Positions 34,501 through 47,211 are shown, numbered from the stretch's first letter. The stretch: 64,000 nt of DNA from Aricia agestis (GCF_905147365.1 NC_056418.1:5145262-5209261); one strand, 5' to 3'. Notes: generated by a model not told the origin, from the letters alone. Numbers and translations are program-made.

Positions 34501-36895
34501 CACAGTAATTACAAATTACACACACACACAAAATAGAAGCACATGAAATAAAGAGAGTACACAAAGGTACTTGTGAAGTAGCAATTTCTTCCAAAAAGCC
34601 TTTAAAAAAAGAAAATTGCTGGAGAAACCACCCCACTCCGACTACCGCACTCAGAGAGGAACATTAATTACTTAAAATGTAATTAATTCAAAATTTTGAC
34701 ATAAGCCCCACACATTATCTGTCAAACTCTTCATTAAATTGAAGGTTAATCATAATTAAACGTCTCTGAGTACGGCGGTTAGACGCTTATAATTACTTAA
34801 CAGTTAACTGTAATTAAATGAAGATTTTGGCATAGCCTTATACATTGTCTGTCAATTTATATCTTAAATCGAAGTTCAATCATCATTAAATGTCTCTGAG
34901 TGCGGGAGTATTTTATTGGTGCGACTTTTAGGCCCGTATATTATGTAATATGCTGTATTATATTGTATGCTCAACATCATTATTTACCTTTTAATTAATA
35001 GTTTGTACTTAAGTACTGTACTTGTGTGTTGCGTATTAACGAACGTATTTCGACGCGAGCCGTCGAGTTTTAAGCGTGTGGACGTGATTTCGAGTGGCGC
35101 GAGTCGACTTTCTCATTGGTTGAACAGACATCTTTTGGCTCGAATTCGGTGAATACTGAACGTCAACGAAGAGGTTACTCGATAGAGCCCAAGCCGCGGG
35201 TTTTGCTCGATGTGATTGCTCGATCGAGTAAAACCGTATGCGAGTAGGTACTTAGCATTAATAAACGAAACTCGGCACTCAACTTTGATGTGAAACTGCT
35301 AGTTGAGAGGCTATTTCTTAAGTGTGGTTAAATCTTGACTTAAGTTCTGTCAAAGTTGAGTTTAAAGACGCTGAGAGCGTATCAGCTAGGAATGTTATTT
35401 AGTAGGATATTGAGAGCGGAATATAAGGCGGGCTTACTCTCTTACTCTTACTCTCTTTATATATTTCAGATCCTGGCCAAACACACGACGGGTCCGGCGC
35501 CGCTATCTCTATGGCTGCGAGCGTTCCCCCTGCGCCTGCTAGTGGGTCCGCTAGCCGCGATACTGGTAGCTCTGACCCCGTCGTTACTGGGTGACACTGG
35601 ACCGTCATACTTCTATCTGCTTATTCTCATGGCTATGTATATCTTCCATCAGGTTAGTTGGTTTAGTTTATGTAACTTTTTATTGTTAAACCTAGGGGTA
35701 TTTTTTATTTTATAGTCTATGGATAGAACCACAGACATTGATCAAGATAGATACCGCATATCCCTCCATTTGTATGAAAACGAGCGTGCCACTTTTTTGC
35801 TACCTACAGTGACGTATAACTGTGATGATAAGAAACGTTCATTATCTAGGCCAACGTTCCTATTCGAATTTCTACAGCTCTATACGGCACAATTAGGCAT
35901 TTAGGCATTTTTAAAATTCCGATTGACGTCCGATTCCAATAGCAGACTAAAGAATAGACTTTCGAAAGACGAGCATTGCTCGTCGTTTGGGAGCGCGATA
36001 TGGCACGCGAAGTACATACACATGCGGTATCTTGATCTATGTCTGTGGATAGAACAATCTACACAACGATAGTCTTTTTAAGGTGTTAAGTTGTCAAGTC
36101 CGCGCAGGAGCGAGAATAGTGGAAGATCCTGAGGGAGGCCTTTGCCCAGCAGTGGGACACTATACTCTATAGGCTAATAAAAAAAAGTTGCCAGTTATAT
36201 AAAATAGAAAATTAAAAATATTCTTCTTCTTTTGTCCGTGAATCTTAACAATAATATTATCATTTGCTTACATGCATAATATAACATTGTAAACTTACAT
36301 AATTTCATTTTATTTCAGACTTGCCTGTACTGCATGTTTGTCGCTGTGATGGCTTTCTTCGCCAAAGTATCAGATCCTACTGTTGGCGGTACATACATGA
36401 CGCTGTTAAACACAGTGTCAAACCTTGGCACGAATTGGCCAAGCACCATCGCGCTATGGGCCATAGACCATCTCACTTACAAGAAGTGCTCCGCCCCAGA
36501 ACTCACAGATAACACTTGCTCGTCCCCACTGGAAAGTGATGTAAGTTGTTAATTTACTGCTTAGTTTTTTGTCTATGGACACTACTTTTGTTTTTGTCTA
36601 TGTAAATTGTCTATTGCCAAATCAAATGTGAACAGAAAATACTGTTATGGACATTAAAACGTGCCTTTTTAAATTAAAATTTAATGAACAGATTAAAATA
36701 TATATATTTATTTTCTTTTTTCAGCTCTGCAAAGCCAACAATGGTAGTTGCATAACGCGCATAGACGGGTACTACATTGAAACAGTCATATGTTTGATTG
36801 TGGGATTCTTATGGCTGCAGTGGGGACGGAAAACCATCAACCGACTACAGAGGCTCCCGTCTTCGGCGTGGCAGATGAGCAGATACAACAGATAA
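31517..36895 (+). CDS. SLC33A1: Acetyl-coenzyme A transporter 1 (SLC33A1 / AT-1)
   Basis: Seven exons: 31517-31726, 32003-32292, 32672-33029, 33521-33640, 35470-35652, 36319-36540 and 36725-36895 (1554 bp, 517 aa; human 549). After a charged N terminus the membrane protein begins VLLFLYTLQGIPLGLAGAIP. It continues with LLWAPIVDAIFLPNFGRRKT, LNFLAATQDIAVDGWALTML, CNVGHASTCNTVGQTAGYFL, DPTVGGTYMTLLNTVSNLG and a luminal cysteine pair region (YKKCSAPELTDNTC, LCKANNGSC). These are hallmarks of the ER acetyl-CoA importer that supplies protein and ganglioside acetylation in the secretory pathway. Every junction keeps frame and uses GT/AG. Introns 3-5 carry repeats. AATAAA at 37345 is a possible polyadenylation signal. 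Confidence 0.96.
33109..33314 (-). mobile_element. Lep1-like Helitron in SLC33A1 intron 3
   Basis: Read on the minus strand it starts near TCCATACTAATATTATAAAT, carries CTGTCTGTCTGT, and ends CGTCATCTAG. It contains the shared GCGCGGAAACCGTACATT and AAAATCGGTTCAGCGG segments. The left CTAG boundary is clear; the right boundary is uncertain by a few bases. Confidence 0.75.
34645..34905. mobile_element. MITE with CCGCACTCAGAGA ends, in SLC33A1 intron 4
   Basis: CCGCACTCAGAGAGGAACAT at the left and ATTAAATGTCTCTGAGTGCGG at the right form inverted repeats. The interior contains a near-duplicate half (GACATAAGCCCCACACATTA and GGCATAGCCTTATACATTG), with GTCTCTGAGTACGGCGG in the middle, so it looks like two tandem half-elements. 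Upstream, 34322-34395 has a GGGGCC-rich fragment resembling one end of a hAT element. Confidence 0.65.
35729..36048. mobile_element. CCACAGACAT-ended MITE with 6-bp target duplication
   Basis: Begins CCACAGACATTGATCAAGAT and ends ATCTTGATCTATGTCTGTGG, flanked by ATAGAA on both sides (35723-35728 and 36049-36054). It lies in SLC33A1 intron 5, 77 bases after exon 5. The termini resemble the CCATAGACAT element at 21013, which also has a 6-bp duplication, suggesting one family. Confidence 0.75.
36100..36187 (+). mobile_element. 3' tail of an RTE-like LINE in SLC33A1 intron 5
   Basis: GTGGAAGATCCTGAGGGAGG followed by CCTTTGCCCAGCAGTGGGAC encodes ...LREAFAQQWDT, the C-terminal signature of a common lepidopteran RTE-type LINE, then CTATAGGCTAATAAAAAA. 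Severely 5'-truncated, same strand as SLC33A1. Confidence 0.7.
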
Positions 36896-38419
36896 GACTG
36901 ACCAGAGACAATATTCGTTTTTTTACGCATAAAGCAAACGCACAAGGAAGTTACGATGGAAAGATCATTCTAATTTGATGAAATGATTATTATTCTATAT
37001 TATATAGTAGACAATTGAAAGATACGCTATCGCGTCGCGTCAGTCTGGGTTAAAATTAACCGTGGATTAAATCACTCTCATTCTTGGTACAATTTATGAA
37101 AAAGAAGGCATGATATTTTGAAGAACGAACGAGGCAATACGTTCGAGTTTCGAAAGTGGTATTTTTTTTTCTATAAAATTCTCGAATGATAACAAAGATA
37201 TTTTAGAAATCATAAAGTTAGAATGACCTAACTAAGAGCCTTGCTTTTTGCGGTTTCTCTAGAAAATTCTTGTATATATTTGTTTAGTAATTTAAAGATT
37301 GTTTAGTTTACTGGGATTTGGGTATGAATTAACATTACCTTAGGAATAAATATTAATAATTAATTGAAAGAAAAATTAGGAAATAACAAATTAATTTGTG
37401 GTAAAACCACAGGGATTGGCATTAATTGGTCAATCAATTTTTTGGGTGCTATCATCAACCTATTAACAGACTATTTTGTATTGACTACTATAATTGGTAT
37501 GACGCCTAAGCCCCATAAATACCTAATAGAAGTTGCTAAATACGACTTAAGTCCGGTCGCGTATTACGTAGAAAATATTTCTACCTTAAATCCGTGAGTG
37601 AGACAAGTAAAATGATGGAGAAATTTGGCCATTGATCTATCGCTTCTTTCACACACAAATAGATTGCCATAGCAAATAGATATCTTTCCTACGTGTACGC
37701 GATTTGAGTGTGATAGTGTGCGCAGCTGAAAGAGAACTGGCGATAGATCGGTGGACGTAGTTCTACCTTCGTGGTGACCGGGCCGTAACAAAAGATCGAC
37801 GTAAGAATTTCGACGAGCTCCACCACCACACTATAACAAAATTAATAAATAATTTATTTATATGTATAGATTAATAATAACTCTAAAATGAAATTTTCCA
37901 CTTGACCGAGTGTTATTAGATGTAATTCTCTATGTGTTAAGCCATGATGGACAAATGCATATTCCAATATCTATAATTGCCCATAATAATCGATGCCAAT
38001 ATAGCTGACAGGAGTTCCCAATATTTTTCAGCCTGCGGCGCAGTTACACGTTGCAATATTTTGTCACAGCCCCCTACTCTACTTATCTATTAGAAAAAGA
38101 TACATAAATAAACACCTTATAGACCGGTTAAGCAGGTGATAATTAACAAATATTTAATCCTATCTGCTTTATATAGTATTAATATTAAAATTTAATTTTA
38201 TAATATTTGTGGTTTCGGATAATGATGGAGGATCGACTCACGGCGCCCCTCTTGCCTTTCCACGGCGCACCAGGGCGCCACGGCGCTAACTTTGGTAACC
38301 CCATACCATACTTGATAGCTGCGCAATGGTGGCAAACATGGATATCCATTGTGGCCCAACGTGTAGGCCTTTAAACTTAGTTAAAATTTGACGTGTCGTT
38401 ATAATGTGACCCCAGAAGT
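36896..38419. other. SLC33A1 3' flank, no further gene
   Basis: Contains the probable 3' UTR. A block at about 37995-38310 (CAGGAGTTCCCAATATTTTT ... GGTAACCCC) resembles the hAT-like MITE at 15152. Nothing else identified. Confidence 0.4.
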
Positions 38420-38541
38420 TATACTTCTTAAACACGAATGTAGTATTTTGGTTCGTGATTGTATTTGTTATGAATTATGATATACTTCTTAAACACGAAT
38501 GTAGTATTTTGGTTCGTGATTGTATTTATTATGATAAAGCC
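38420..38541 (+). repeat. Tandem duplication of 61 bp, two units
   Basis: TATACTTCTTAAACACGAAT...GGTTCGTGATTGTATTT occurs at 38420 and again at 38481 with essentially no changes in the shared core. Confidence 0.85.
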
Positions 38542-38632
38542 AGCAAGGTGTGGCTAAAAATATTTATTTTTAGTTGTTGACCATTTTAAGTTAAGTACTA
38601 ACATTACTAAGTTATTATTAAAGTTAAAAGGC

Positions 38633-38761
38633 TAAGGGCCTGTTTTACCACTTTCTGATAAAGTGCCTAATAGGCTGTTCACAACTTTTTTGACAGATTC
38701 TCCATATCTGTCAAGTTAATTGGTGGATAGCCTTATCAGGAAGTGGTGAAACAGGCCCTTA
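38633..38761. mobile_element. 129-bp MITE with GGGCCTGTTT ends
   Basis: TAAGGGCCTGTTTTACCACT and AGTGGTGAAACAGGCCCTTA are inverted repeats, followed by CTGATAA/TTATCAG pairing. The flanks are TAA and TTA, consistent with but not proving a TWA duplication. Located between SLC33A1 and the amino acid transporter. Confidence 0.75.
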
Positions 38762-40792
38762 ATTTGCTAATCTTTAAAAAGTTAAGAAACTAATACCAGT
38801 TCTCAACATTTGCTCAAAATAATAACCATAGTATAGACAAAATTTGTAAAATTAATAATCTAAAATTTCTTAATGTGGGAAATATAATGCTTCAAAATAT
38901 GAAAACTTCGCCGACTTTAATATAAATCTCTCTTTGTAAAATACCTTGTATACGCTAGTTCATAATGTGTTCGATCCAACCAAACAACTTAATATTTCTC
39001 TGCACAAAAAGGAATATGAGGTATAAGAAATAATAATTTTAGACATAATTTTGTTGTGATACAATATTCTTCTATACTGTAATGTTTTGTTAAACCTCTA
39101 TGTAGAATTTTAGAGTACAAATATATTTTAATGTCAGTATTTGTCAATGTAATATTATAGTCTAGACGGGTAAAAAAAAATATAGAAATTGTCTATGATT
39201 TTCTTTATATACACATCAACATTCAATATACTTACATACAATAATTTCTAACAATAATTTGTATGGTGTTACTACATTTTCTTTTCATTTAAAATATAAA
39301 ACTTCATAACATTCCTAATTGCATTATTTTAAATACAGAAAAAATATATTTAAAGTATAATTTGGAAGTAATACATCATAAACTTATGAAGAAAAAAAAA
39401 TAGGGATTATTACGCCAAGGTCGGAGCAGAGGGCGCTGCTAGCACATACAGTAAATAATCCGACCAAGATCCATCCATCCATGTTGCACACGTCACATCA
39501 GATGATTGCCATAAACATTGTCAAACAAAACTATTTATTTACTGTTTGTGCTGGTGTTGCCGTCTAGCGCGAAAACATTGCAGTAATTTAATTTATCCTA
39601 TTATAATAGTTGACCAGTAAAAAATCTACAAAAATTAATAAATTAAAATAATTATCTGCAAACACAAATGGAACATAACCATCGATTTCAAACAATCTGA
39701 GACCATAAGGGACATCCAACAAACAACGTGATTGTATAATGGTAAAAATAATTGTCAACATCTCATTTAAACACATCATTTTAAGTATATAAAATATTTG
39801 TTCATAATAAATTTAAATTTGTTACTTGCATTGTGGTTTAAATATAATATTTATTTTGGTTTTAAAAAGGTTTTTTAATTCTATCCTTTTAAGCAATTGA
39901 TAATAACGGCTAGCATCTATAACAGAACAGTAGGTGTAAAGCACCATGGACATACTATAAAAAATATTAACAGAGCAAGTATTCTAGATCTACATAACAA
40001 TGTCAAAATAATTGATATAAAATCTCACTTTACAGTGTTGCCACTATACAACAGTATTATAGTAGACAGTGACAATATTAATAATTCCTGTTTCTTTGGT
40101 TTTTCGTATCAATGAAAGAAAAAAATGTTGTCATGAACGATTATATGAATACATTGGTAAATTTTAGTTTAATAAAATTGTCGAGTTATACATAAAATAA
40201 ATATTTTGTTTGAAATTAATCTAAATAAACAACAAATGCACTTAACATCATATTAAATCTTTAAAATTATTCTTAGAATCTAAAACTAATTATAAATAGG
40301 CAGTATTATTGCAACTTATAATGTTAAACATAAATTATTATGTAAATGTAATTAATAATATTTTATACTAACAAGTAAGTATTTAAATGCCGTTGGAATA
40401 GCCGGCAACTCATATTGTTTTCGTATATGTGGTTTAAAATAATCATAGATTTATTGTAAACTGTTTTCATTTCATATTACATAATATTTTATAACACGTA
40501 TGAACTTAGATAGTTTTTAAGTATTAAGTTAATTGGCATTTTAATTATACTTTAAGAAAGTATTAATATAGGTAACGCCTAATTATAATGTAAAGTTACA
40601 AGTAAAAAAAATATTCACCTGGCAGTATAGGTTAGTAAAGGGTAGAAAGCGTGTACTATACAAAATCATTAAATTCCTTCTAATAAAGTTCCCCTATCGA
40701 ATAGTATTAGCGTGATTTTGAGCGCGTCAGGATTTTTTGAAATAGAAAAAACTGTACTTCGCCGCACTCTTACTTCTTACAAAACTTACTTA
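38762..40792. other. No recognisable gene
   Basis: Very AT-rich convergent intergenic region between two 3' ends. The open frames at 39588-39779 and 39897-40115 have no recognisable domain. Confidence 0.45.
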
Positions 40793-41257
40793 GGGCTCCC
40801 ACACAAAACTGCGAATTCGCATTGCATCGCAATGTCATTTTTAGTAGTGATGCAACGGTAGTGTCTTAGCAGAACCAGAAACGGATAAAGATGTCAAAAG
40901 TAAATTTTAGCAGAAACGGAAACGGATGCAGAAACGGAAGTGTAAATAATATGAAAAAAAAAGTATCAAATACACCAAATCTAGATAAGAAATATATATA
41001 TATAAGAAATCTATTACTTATAGAAAACAATATTGCAACTTTGCAACTGAACATTTTATTAATATTCAAAATTTCTCAGCCGTCGGTTGAAAACTTCCGT
41101 TTAAATCTCCATTATAAAAGTTGCGGAAACAGAAGCAGAAACGGATGTTGAAAATCGCGCGGAACTTCCGCACTTGCGGAAACAGAAACAGAGATCCGTT
41201 GCATTACTAATTTTTAGTATGAGTTTTGTTTTAGATTTTTGCAATGCGTGGGAGCCC
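40793..41257. mobile_element. TTA-flanked MITE containing a hAT-like insertion
   Basis: The outer element begins GGGCTCCCACACAAAACTG and ends GCAATGCGTGGGAGCCC, flanked by TTA on both sides (40790-40792 and 41258-41260). The inner element at 40845-41209 is described separately. A further GTGGGAGCCCTTAC half-end follows at about 41280. Confidence 0.75.
40845..41209. mobile_element. hAT-like element, 365 bp, perfect 8-bp duplication
   Basis: Ends TAGTGATGCAACGG and CCGTTGCATTACTA are inverted repeats, flanked by ATTTTTAG at 40837-40844 and 41210-41217. The interior is built of repeated (A/C)GAAAC(G/A)GA-type motifs (GCAGAAACGGAAACGGATGC) and mirrored TTCCGCACTTGCGGAA near the right end. Nonautonomous. 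Confidence 0.85.
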
Positions 41258-41816
41258 TTACCTACTCACATTTTTATAGTGGGAGCCCTTACTTACATTT
41301 TTATAATAGGTATTTTTTACAGGACCGACATGTATTCTTATAAAGGACCTACACTTAAATTAAACAGAATAAAAAAAAACAATAATAGGTATTCGATTTT
41401 TCTGTACGCTCTCCGAGAATCACCAGTGTCGATTTACCAGTAAATAAACACATCTTTTTTGTAAAAAAAATATATAATTGTGCGTGCTTGCATAAAGCAT
41501 TTACATTTCAGCTAAATACCTATGGACAGCTATCACTATATCGAATTCGGATTTGATTAATAAAATAAAATAAATAAAGTCTGTCAGGACTCAAGAGCAT
41601 AGCAGACCTTGCTAAAGTGCAGTAAGACATGTCATTCATTACGAGGCTTCTCGCACTACATTCTTTTAAAAATTAATGAAACGTTATTCAAATCAACCAA
41701 TACCTAGCATGGAAAAAAATTAAACCCCCATTGTTTTATTTCTCTGGTCTGAAATTTTACCTGAACAAAAGAAACGTTTTATTTTTCTAGTCTGGTATTT
41801 TTTAACCTGGCAACAC

Positions 41817-44800
41817 TTAAGGCTCTCTCCTGGCTAATTCGTCATCGCATATGATCGGTTTCCGGTCGTCGCTTTTCCCGCGCCCCAGTCTGCCGACTCG
41901 CCGGGCGAGCGAGCTCGTCTTGTCTACTGCCCCCCAGCCGCCATTTCCCCCGCCGCTGCCAGAGCGAGACAGAAGACCAGTGACTCCCTCACCCAGTTTG
42001 CTGTGGTGCACGCCGTATAGGAAATATAGGAGGAGACCTGAAAATTCAGAATGCTGTCAGGTTCAATAATCGGAAGTCATACCTCGGATCTCGGTTGCAA
42101 GGGTATGTATCGTGTATGCTCATAATATACCCACCTCATTGACGTGGGAGAACCATGCTTCGGGACGAATGGGCCGGCTCGCCCGGAGAAATACCGCGGG
42201 CACACAGAAAACCGGCGTGAAACAACGCTTGCGCTGTGTTTCGCCGAGTAAGTGAGTTTACCGGAGGCCTAATGCCCTACTCTATTCACTTCCCTACCCT
42301 CCCCTATTTCCTCCCCTTCCCTTCCCTTCCCTACTCTCCCCTCCCCTATTCCCTCTTAAAAGGCCGGCAACGCACCTGCAGCTCTTCTGATGCTGCAAGT
42401 GTCCATGGGCGACGGAAGTTGCTTTCCATCAGGTGACCCGTTTGCTCGTTTGCCCCCTTATTTCATTAAAAAAAACCTCTTAAATTAGAGATACAAGTAT
42501 GACGTCATTATCTATAGATGGTATGTTAGTACATAAAAGGTCGATCCTCCTCTTTTAAATTTGCGAAGAACTAGAATATGATGGCCGCAACTGTGTTGCG
42601 CCTACATCATTCGTCCTTTCCCGTCTCTTAAAGTATCAAACCCACCTAAATCAGCTGTATAAGCGTGAAGAAATAGCAGACAGAGGCACTTTCGCATTTA
42701 TAATATTAGTTACGATGTAAAGAAGCGCTTACACGGGCAATAATTGCGCAATATTGCCGCTTGTTGCCGAAAATTGCTTGATGTAGTCGTGACGTCATAG
42801 TCGACGAGAATTTACTGGAGTGGAGCAATTTTAGTTGCCCGTATAAGCGTACCTTTAAGGATGGGTGATATAATATGATACTTACTCAAACGTCTTACTC
42901 ACACTCTCGCAACTGAACCATAAAATCCACTCACCAAAAGTCATCCAAATAGTGAACCTGGCCCATGTGAGCGCGTTGAGGTTGACCATCAGCTCAACGT
43001 TCATGAGCACGCTGGCGGCCGGCAGCAGCGGCACCCAGGGTACGCGGAACGGCAGCCGCGCTGGGCTCTGCTGGTGCGCCCAGATTATCACCAGACCTGG
43101 AACAGGAAGTTTGACTTTATATCTCCAAAGCGGTTTCGGTGACGTTCGCTGAATTCATTAAAACCACCTACGCAGGAGGTATGTTTATATTGACAAATAT
43201 ATATTGTATTATATAGTAAATAATTATGTTGATAAGTGTGAACGCTGTAGTCAATAGATACTTTATCTTTCTTTATTTTCGAAAACTATGTGGCATCCAA
43301 TCCAACACTTTACTAACATTAAACAGATCATTGACAAAGATTTTTTTAAAGACTTTAATAAAAAAAATGGTAACTCCTTTTTGCTTTTCCTAGAATCAAG
43401 ATTTAAGAAAATTTAATAACTTACAGGCTATAATGATAAAGCTGAGTACGAAGTCAGGTAGTAGCGCCCACAATCCAGCCGGCTCGGCCAGAAAGTGGTT
43501 ATGCGCGCACAGGCATATGGACGCCAGTGTGAACACGTATACGCAGTTGGTCACAGCAGTCCCGGGTGCTCTGCCCCCGGCGAGGGGCTCCAGCCACGCG
43601 TATTGGGCCCGCAGGCGCCCAACAGTAAGCGCTTCGAACATCTGTGGAGAATATTTAAGCATGGTATGTACTTATATTTTATAAATTTATTGGGACATTT
43701 GGAGAAAAAACATGTTGTTTATGTGCCTATATATGAGTAATCAGAATTTGAATTCTAGGTTACATATTGTGTACTACTTATATAAGATGTATACATGCTG
43801 CTGAATTCATGATAAGTAAGTAATAAAGAACACACCTCTGAAGATGAGGATCCAGCATCGGTCCCTGGTGTACCAGTAGCAGAACTGTCTTCTCTGTCGA
43901 TCGGAGAGTCGATTTGTGGTGGGCCAAATATTTTGTCCTCAGAAGGTGTCGGTCTGTAACGCAGTATTATAACCGCAGCGCTCACTATCGTATACGCTAA
44001 TAGGGTGCCGATCGACATGAACTCTACCAGCTTTTCCAAATCAAACAATAGAGCAATCAAAGCCGAAGAAAATCCGGAGATGATTAAATTGGAGATTGGA
44101 ATTTGGGACTTATTTGAGACGTCACTGAGAAAGCCAAATAGAAGGCCATCCGCAGACATGGCATACAGGCATCTAGGAAGCGAAAAGAGGGAGCCTAGCA
44201 ATGTGGTGGTCATTCCACACACGGCACCAACCGCGACGGCGTATTTAGCCCAGCCAGCGTGAACCGCTCCTAAAGCTTCAGGTAGAGCAGCTTCGGGATT
44301 GATGCTCGTATACGGAACCATCAATGTAAGAGCGATAGCCACCAAGATGTATCCAAAAGCAACCACGGCCATGGACAAAATGGTGGCAATAGGAATTGAA
44401 CGCGAGGGATCCTTGGCTTCCTCGCTCGAGGCCGATATACTATCGAACCCGACGAAAGCGTAGAAACATGTAGCGGCACCAGTCAATACGCCACTGAAAC
44501 CGAATGGCATGAAACCGCCATTTTTCTCCGACCAGTTGTCGACATCGGCGTAATAGAAGCCGAGGCAGATAACAAGAGAGATCACGAGGAGGTTCAAAAT
44601 GGTGAGGCCGTTGTTGATATACGCAGAGGTCTTGACGCCCACAGCTAATATCAGGGACGCAACAATGCATATGAGGAATGCCAAAACGTCTGGATATCTG
44701 CTCAATAGGGTTTCGTGGAGCTCCCCAGTTATAGAGATAGTGGCGTTGCTAATTGCTTTATCCATCAGGGCGTCCAAATATCCTGACCATGCTCTCGCTA

Positions 44801-45759
44801 CTGATGCTGCACCTGTAACAAATTGTAAGATATGAGTACAACTTATGTATGCAACTGTGCAATAAGTAGAAATTGATTTATACAGTGATCGATTTATAAC
44901 AAAGCATTGTTTTGTTTCTGGACCTTGACTTTAAATGTCTTTTTTGCGATCCCATTAGGAACTAAAGTTGGGTCGTCGCCAATACGCCATTTTTTGTACC
45001 CACCTATCATATACTCGAGCACTATGTTCCAACCAATTATGAATGCCCAGAACTCTCCAATGCTGACATAGGTGTAGGCATAAGCGCTGCCAGCCCTCGG
45101 TATTCTCGTGCCAAATTCCGCGTAGCACAGAGCAGCTAGGGTGGAGGTTATCCCAGCAAGTAGGAAGCTGAGAGCCGTGGCAGGTCCGGCCATATGGCGG
45201 GCTACGGTGCCCGTCAGCACGTAGATTCCAGCACCAACCATATGTCCAACACCTGAAACGAAATAAATGACGGTCACTCTTGTGTACCTATAACTGAAAA
45301 CCTGGACATTGGTGTTCCCCGGCTATGAAGAATTAAAGGTAGAAAAAATGTGTCAGCAACAAATGATTCGAAAACAATTGCTCATACCTTTATAATACAT
45401 GCTTTTAAGTAAGCTTTAAGCTTATTCGTTTTATGTTTCTTTGGTCAACACATCAGATGCATACTGATCCATTTCCATCCATCCACATCCATTAAACATA
45501 GATTTCGTATTAATAATCAATTACGATTTAATTTAAGGAGTTTTAATGTCTACGTTATAGCATGGGTATGCAATAATGATAACGTTACAGCAAGGGAAAA
45601 GAAGGATCAAAACTTACCCAGCAAAGTGATGTCAAAGGTGCTCAGGCAGCGATTTAGAGGGGTGTCCAGGCAGTCCCCATATATAGGTTTTCGTCGGTTC
45701 ATCTTATGGCAAAACCCTGAGAGGACATGGCCCAGAATTTTATGCCTGGCGCCTGGCAT
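41817..45759 (-). CDS. Cationic amino acid transporter (SLC7A4-like)
   Basis: Six exons: 45618-45759, 45004-45252, 43836-44812, 43425-43641, 42935-43096 and 41817-42037 (1968 bp, 655 aa, typical for CATs). Cytosolic FCHKMNRRKP and LNRCLSTFDITLLGVGHMVG lead into GAGIYVLTGTVARHMAGPA, CYAEFGTRIPRAGSAYAYTY, EFWAFIIGWNIVLEYMIG, CFYAFVGFDSISASSEEAKD, SLFSLPRCLYAMSADGLLF and RLPFRVPWVPLLPAASVLMN. The last exon gives LLLYFLYGVHHSK and a charged tail. About 14 membrane segments are expected. The family moves arginine, lysine and ornithine across the plasma membrane, although vertebrate SLC7A4 has weak demonstrated transport. The N-terminal wording looks closer to SLC7A4 than to slimfast, so no fly symbol is given. 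Intron 5 carries a SINE-like copy and two further repeats. Confidence 0.93.
42142..42475 (+). mobile_element. SINE-like retroposon, copy 3, in the transporter intron
   Basis: Opposite orientation to the other copies: ACGTGGGAGAACCATGCTTC at the left, CCCTCCCCTATT minisatellite, GGCCGGCAACGCACCTGC, and an A-run at about 42468-42475. It lies antisense to the transporter gene. Confidence 0.8.
42580..42860. repeat. Lep1-like fragment followed by an inverted-repeat element
   Basis: 42580-42715 has GCAACTGTGTTGCGCC, a CGTCCTTTCCCG segment and CACTTTCGCATTTATAATA in Lep1 order (minus strand). 42720-42856 has GCGCTTACACGGGCAATAAT and TTTTAGTTGCCCGTATAAGC as inverted ends. Both are in intron 5 of the amino acid transporter. 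Confidence 0.55.
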
Positions 45760-47211
45760 CTTGGCTGAAAACAAAACAACTTATCAACGAATATTGCTAA
45801 CTTTACGCGAAATTAAACCGTACGTTTTGAATTTTACCATGTAACCCATAAACCAATGGTATAACAAGGAAATAAATTTACCTTATCTATTTTATCACTG
45901 AATGTCTATATTTTCAGTCCACCACTGACGAATACGAAGAGAAAATTCGCCGCGCGCATCTAATCGATTTCTGCCGTGGAAGGGATGATACTCATTTCAA
46001 TTCTGAACTCGAGGGTAATGCATTCCAGAAATACTTCAGATTAGTCGTTTAGCGAACTTTATTAAGCCATGGTACGTGCAGCGGAATAAGGAATGCGACA
46101 TTTCTTTTTAGTTGTGAAAAATGCTTTCCAATTAGAAGTAATTTTATCGAAGACTTCTGGCTTTTTATATTTGATTAATTAAGGCCAACAGCAGTTTATT
46201 AATTTTGTAGGGCTCGCAGTTTCTTTTATTTTGCGCATGTGGATTCTAGCACAGCTTGTGGTATAAGAACCTAGTAACTCCGCGCACGAGCTGCGAGGAA
46301 TATGGGGCTAGAGAGCGGACTTTTGTGGGGCTGCTCTCGACAAATGCGGTACACTCTCCCCATTGCAGTTTTTAATTTTGACAATTTGTTCGAGATCTTC
46401 TTCGAGAACTAGACTTTTTACTAAGATCCAAGTAACAAAGCAGAACTTAAATTAATGGATTAATCTAGGGCATAGCAAACTAAAATCGATTTATGTTAAA
46501 AAATCTTACCAAAATCATGAACCAAAAATTAACCTCCGCAAACTTATAAGGTCTCCCATTTCCTACATTCTAATAGCGTTAACACAAAAGCGCTTAAGAA
46601 ATGCATTGTGCCTAACAAAATGGCACTCTACCTGTTGCACGTCACTTTACGTGACTACCCCAAGTAAGTGCCAACGTGAACTAATTTGTTGACACTTACC
46701 TTTTCCAGGTGAAAAGTTACTGTGGCAACTTTTTTCTTAAATTATTTTCTGATGGTACTTTAAAAATTTGGTCCTTCGAGCCAAAATCAATTTTTATAAA
46801 TCACGAAATATAATGCATTACGTTAAATGTTATAAGTTACGACTTACCATTAAACTTTTAAATAAAAAGCGAATAAAATTTGAAATATTTTATTAATTTC
46901 TCTACTTTCTACGTCGAACCGCATGTACAAAACATGAATACATACCCAATAGTAATTATATTAGTATGTTATAATTTACAAGGTAGAAACAGAAGTACAT
47001 AACCTTTTACCTCAACAATAATTATTATACTTATAACTTTGATATTTATGTCTCTACTTAAAACCTCCCGAACAATTATTTACATAGATCCCTAAAACGA
47101 GGTTATATTATTTACAATTAACAAGTACTACAATAACTGTGATGATTATTGCATTTGTACGTAACAGTTTCAGTCAGAATAGTAATATACAATAATTCGG
47201 TTCAGGGTCCG
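45760..47211. other. Upstream region of the amino acid transporter, no gene seen
   Basis: Presumably holds the promoter and any 5' UTR exons; no TATA box or initiator can be assigned with confidence. 45918-46080 and 46270-46380 are somewhat richer in GC than their surroundings. Confidence 0.4.
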
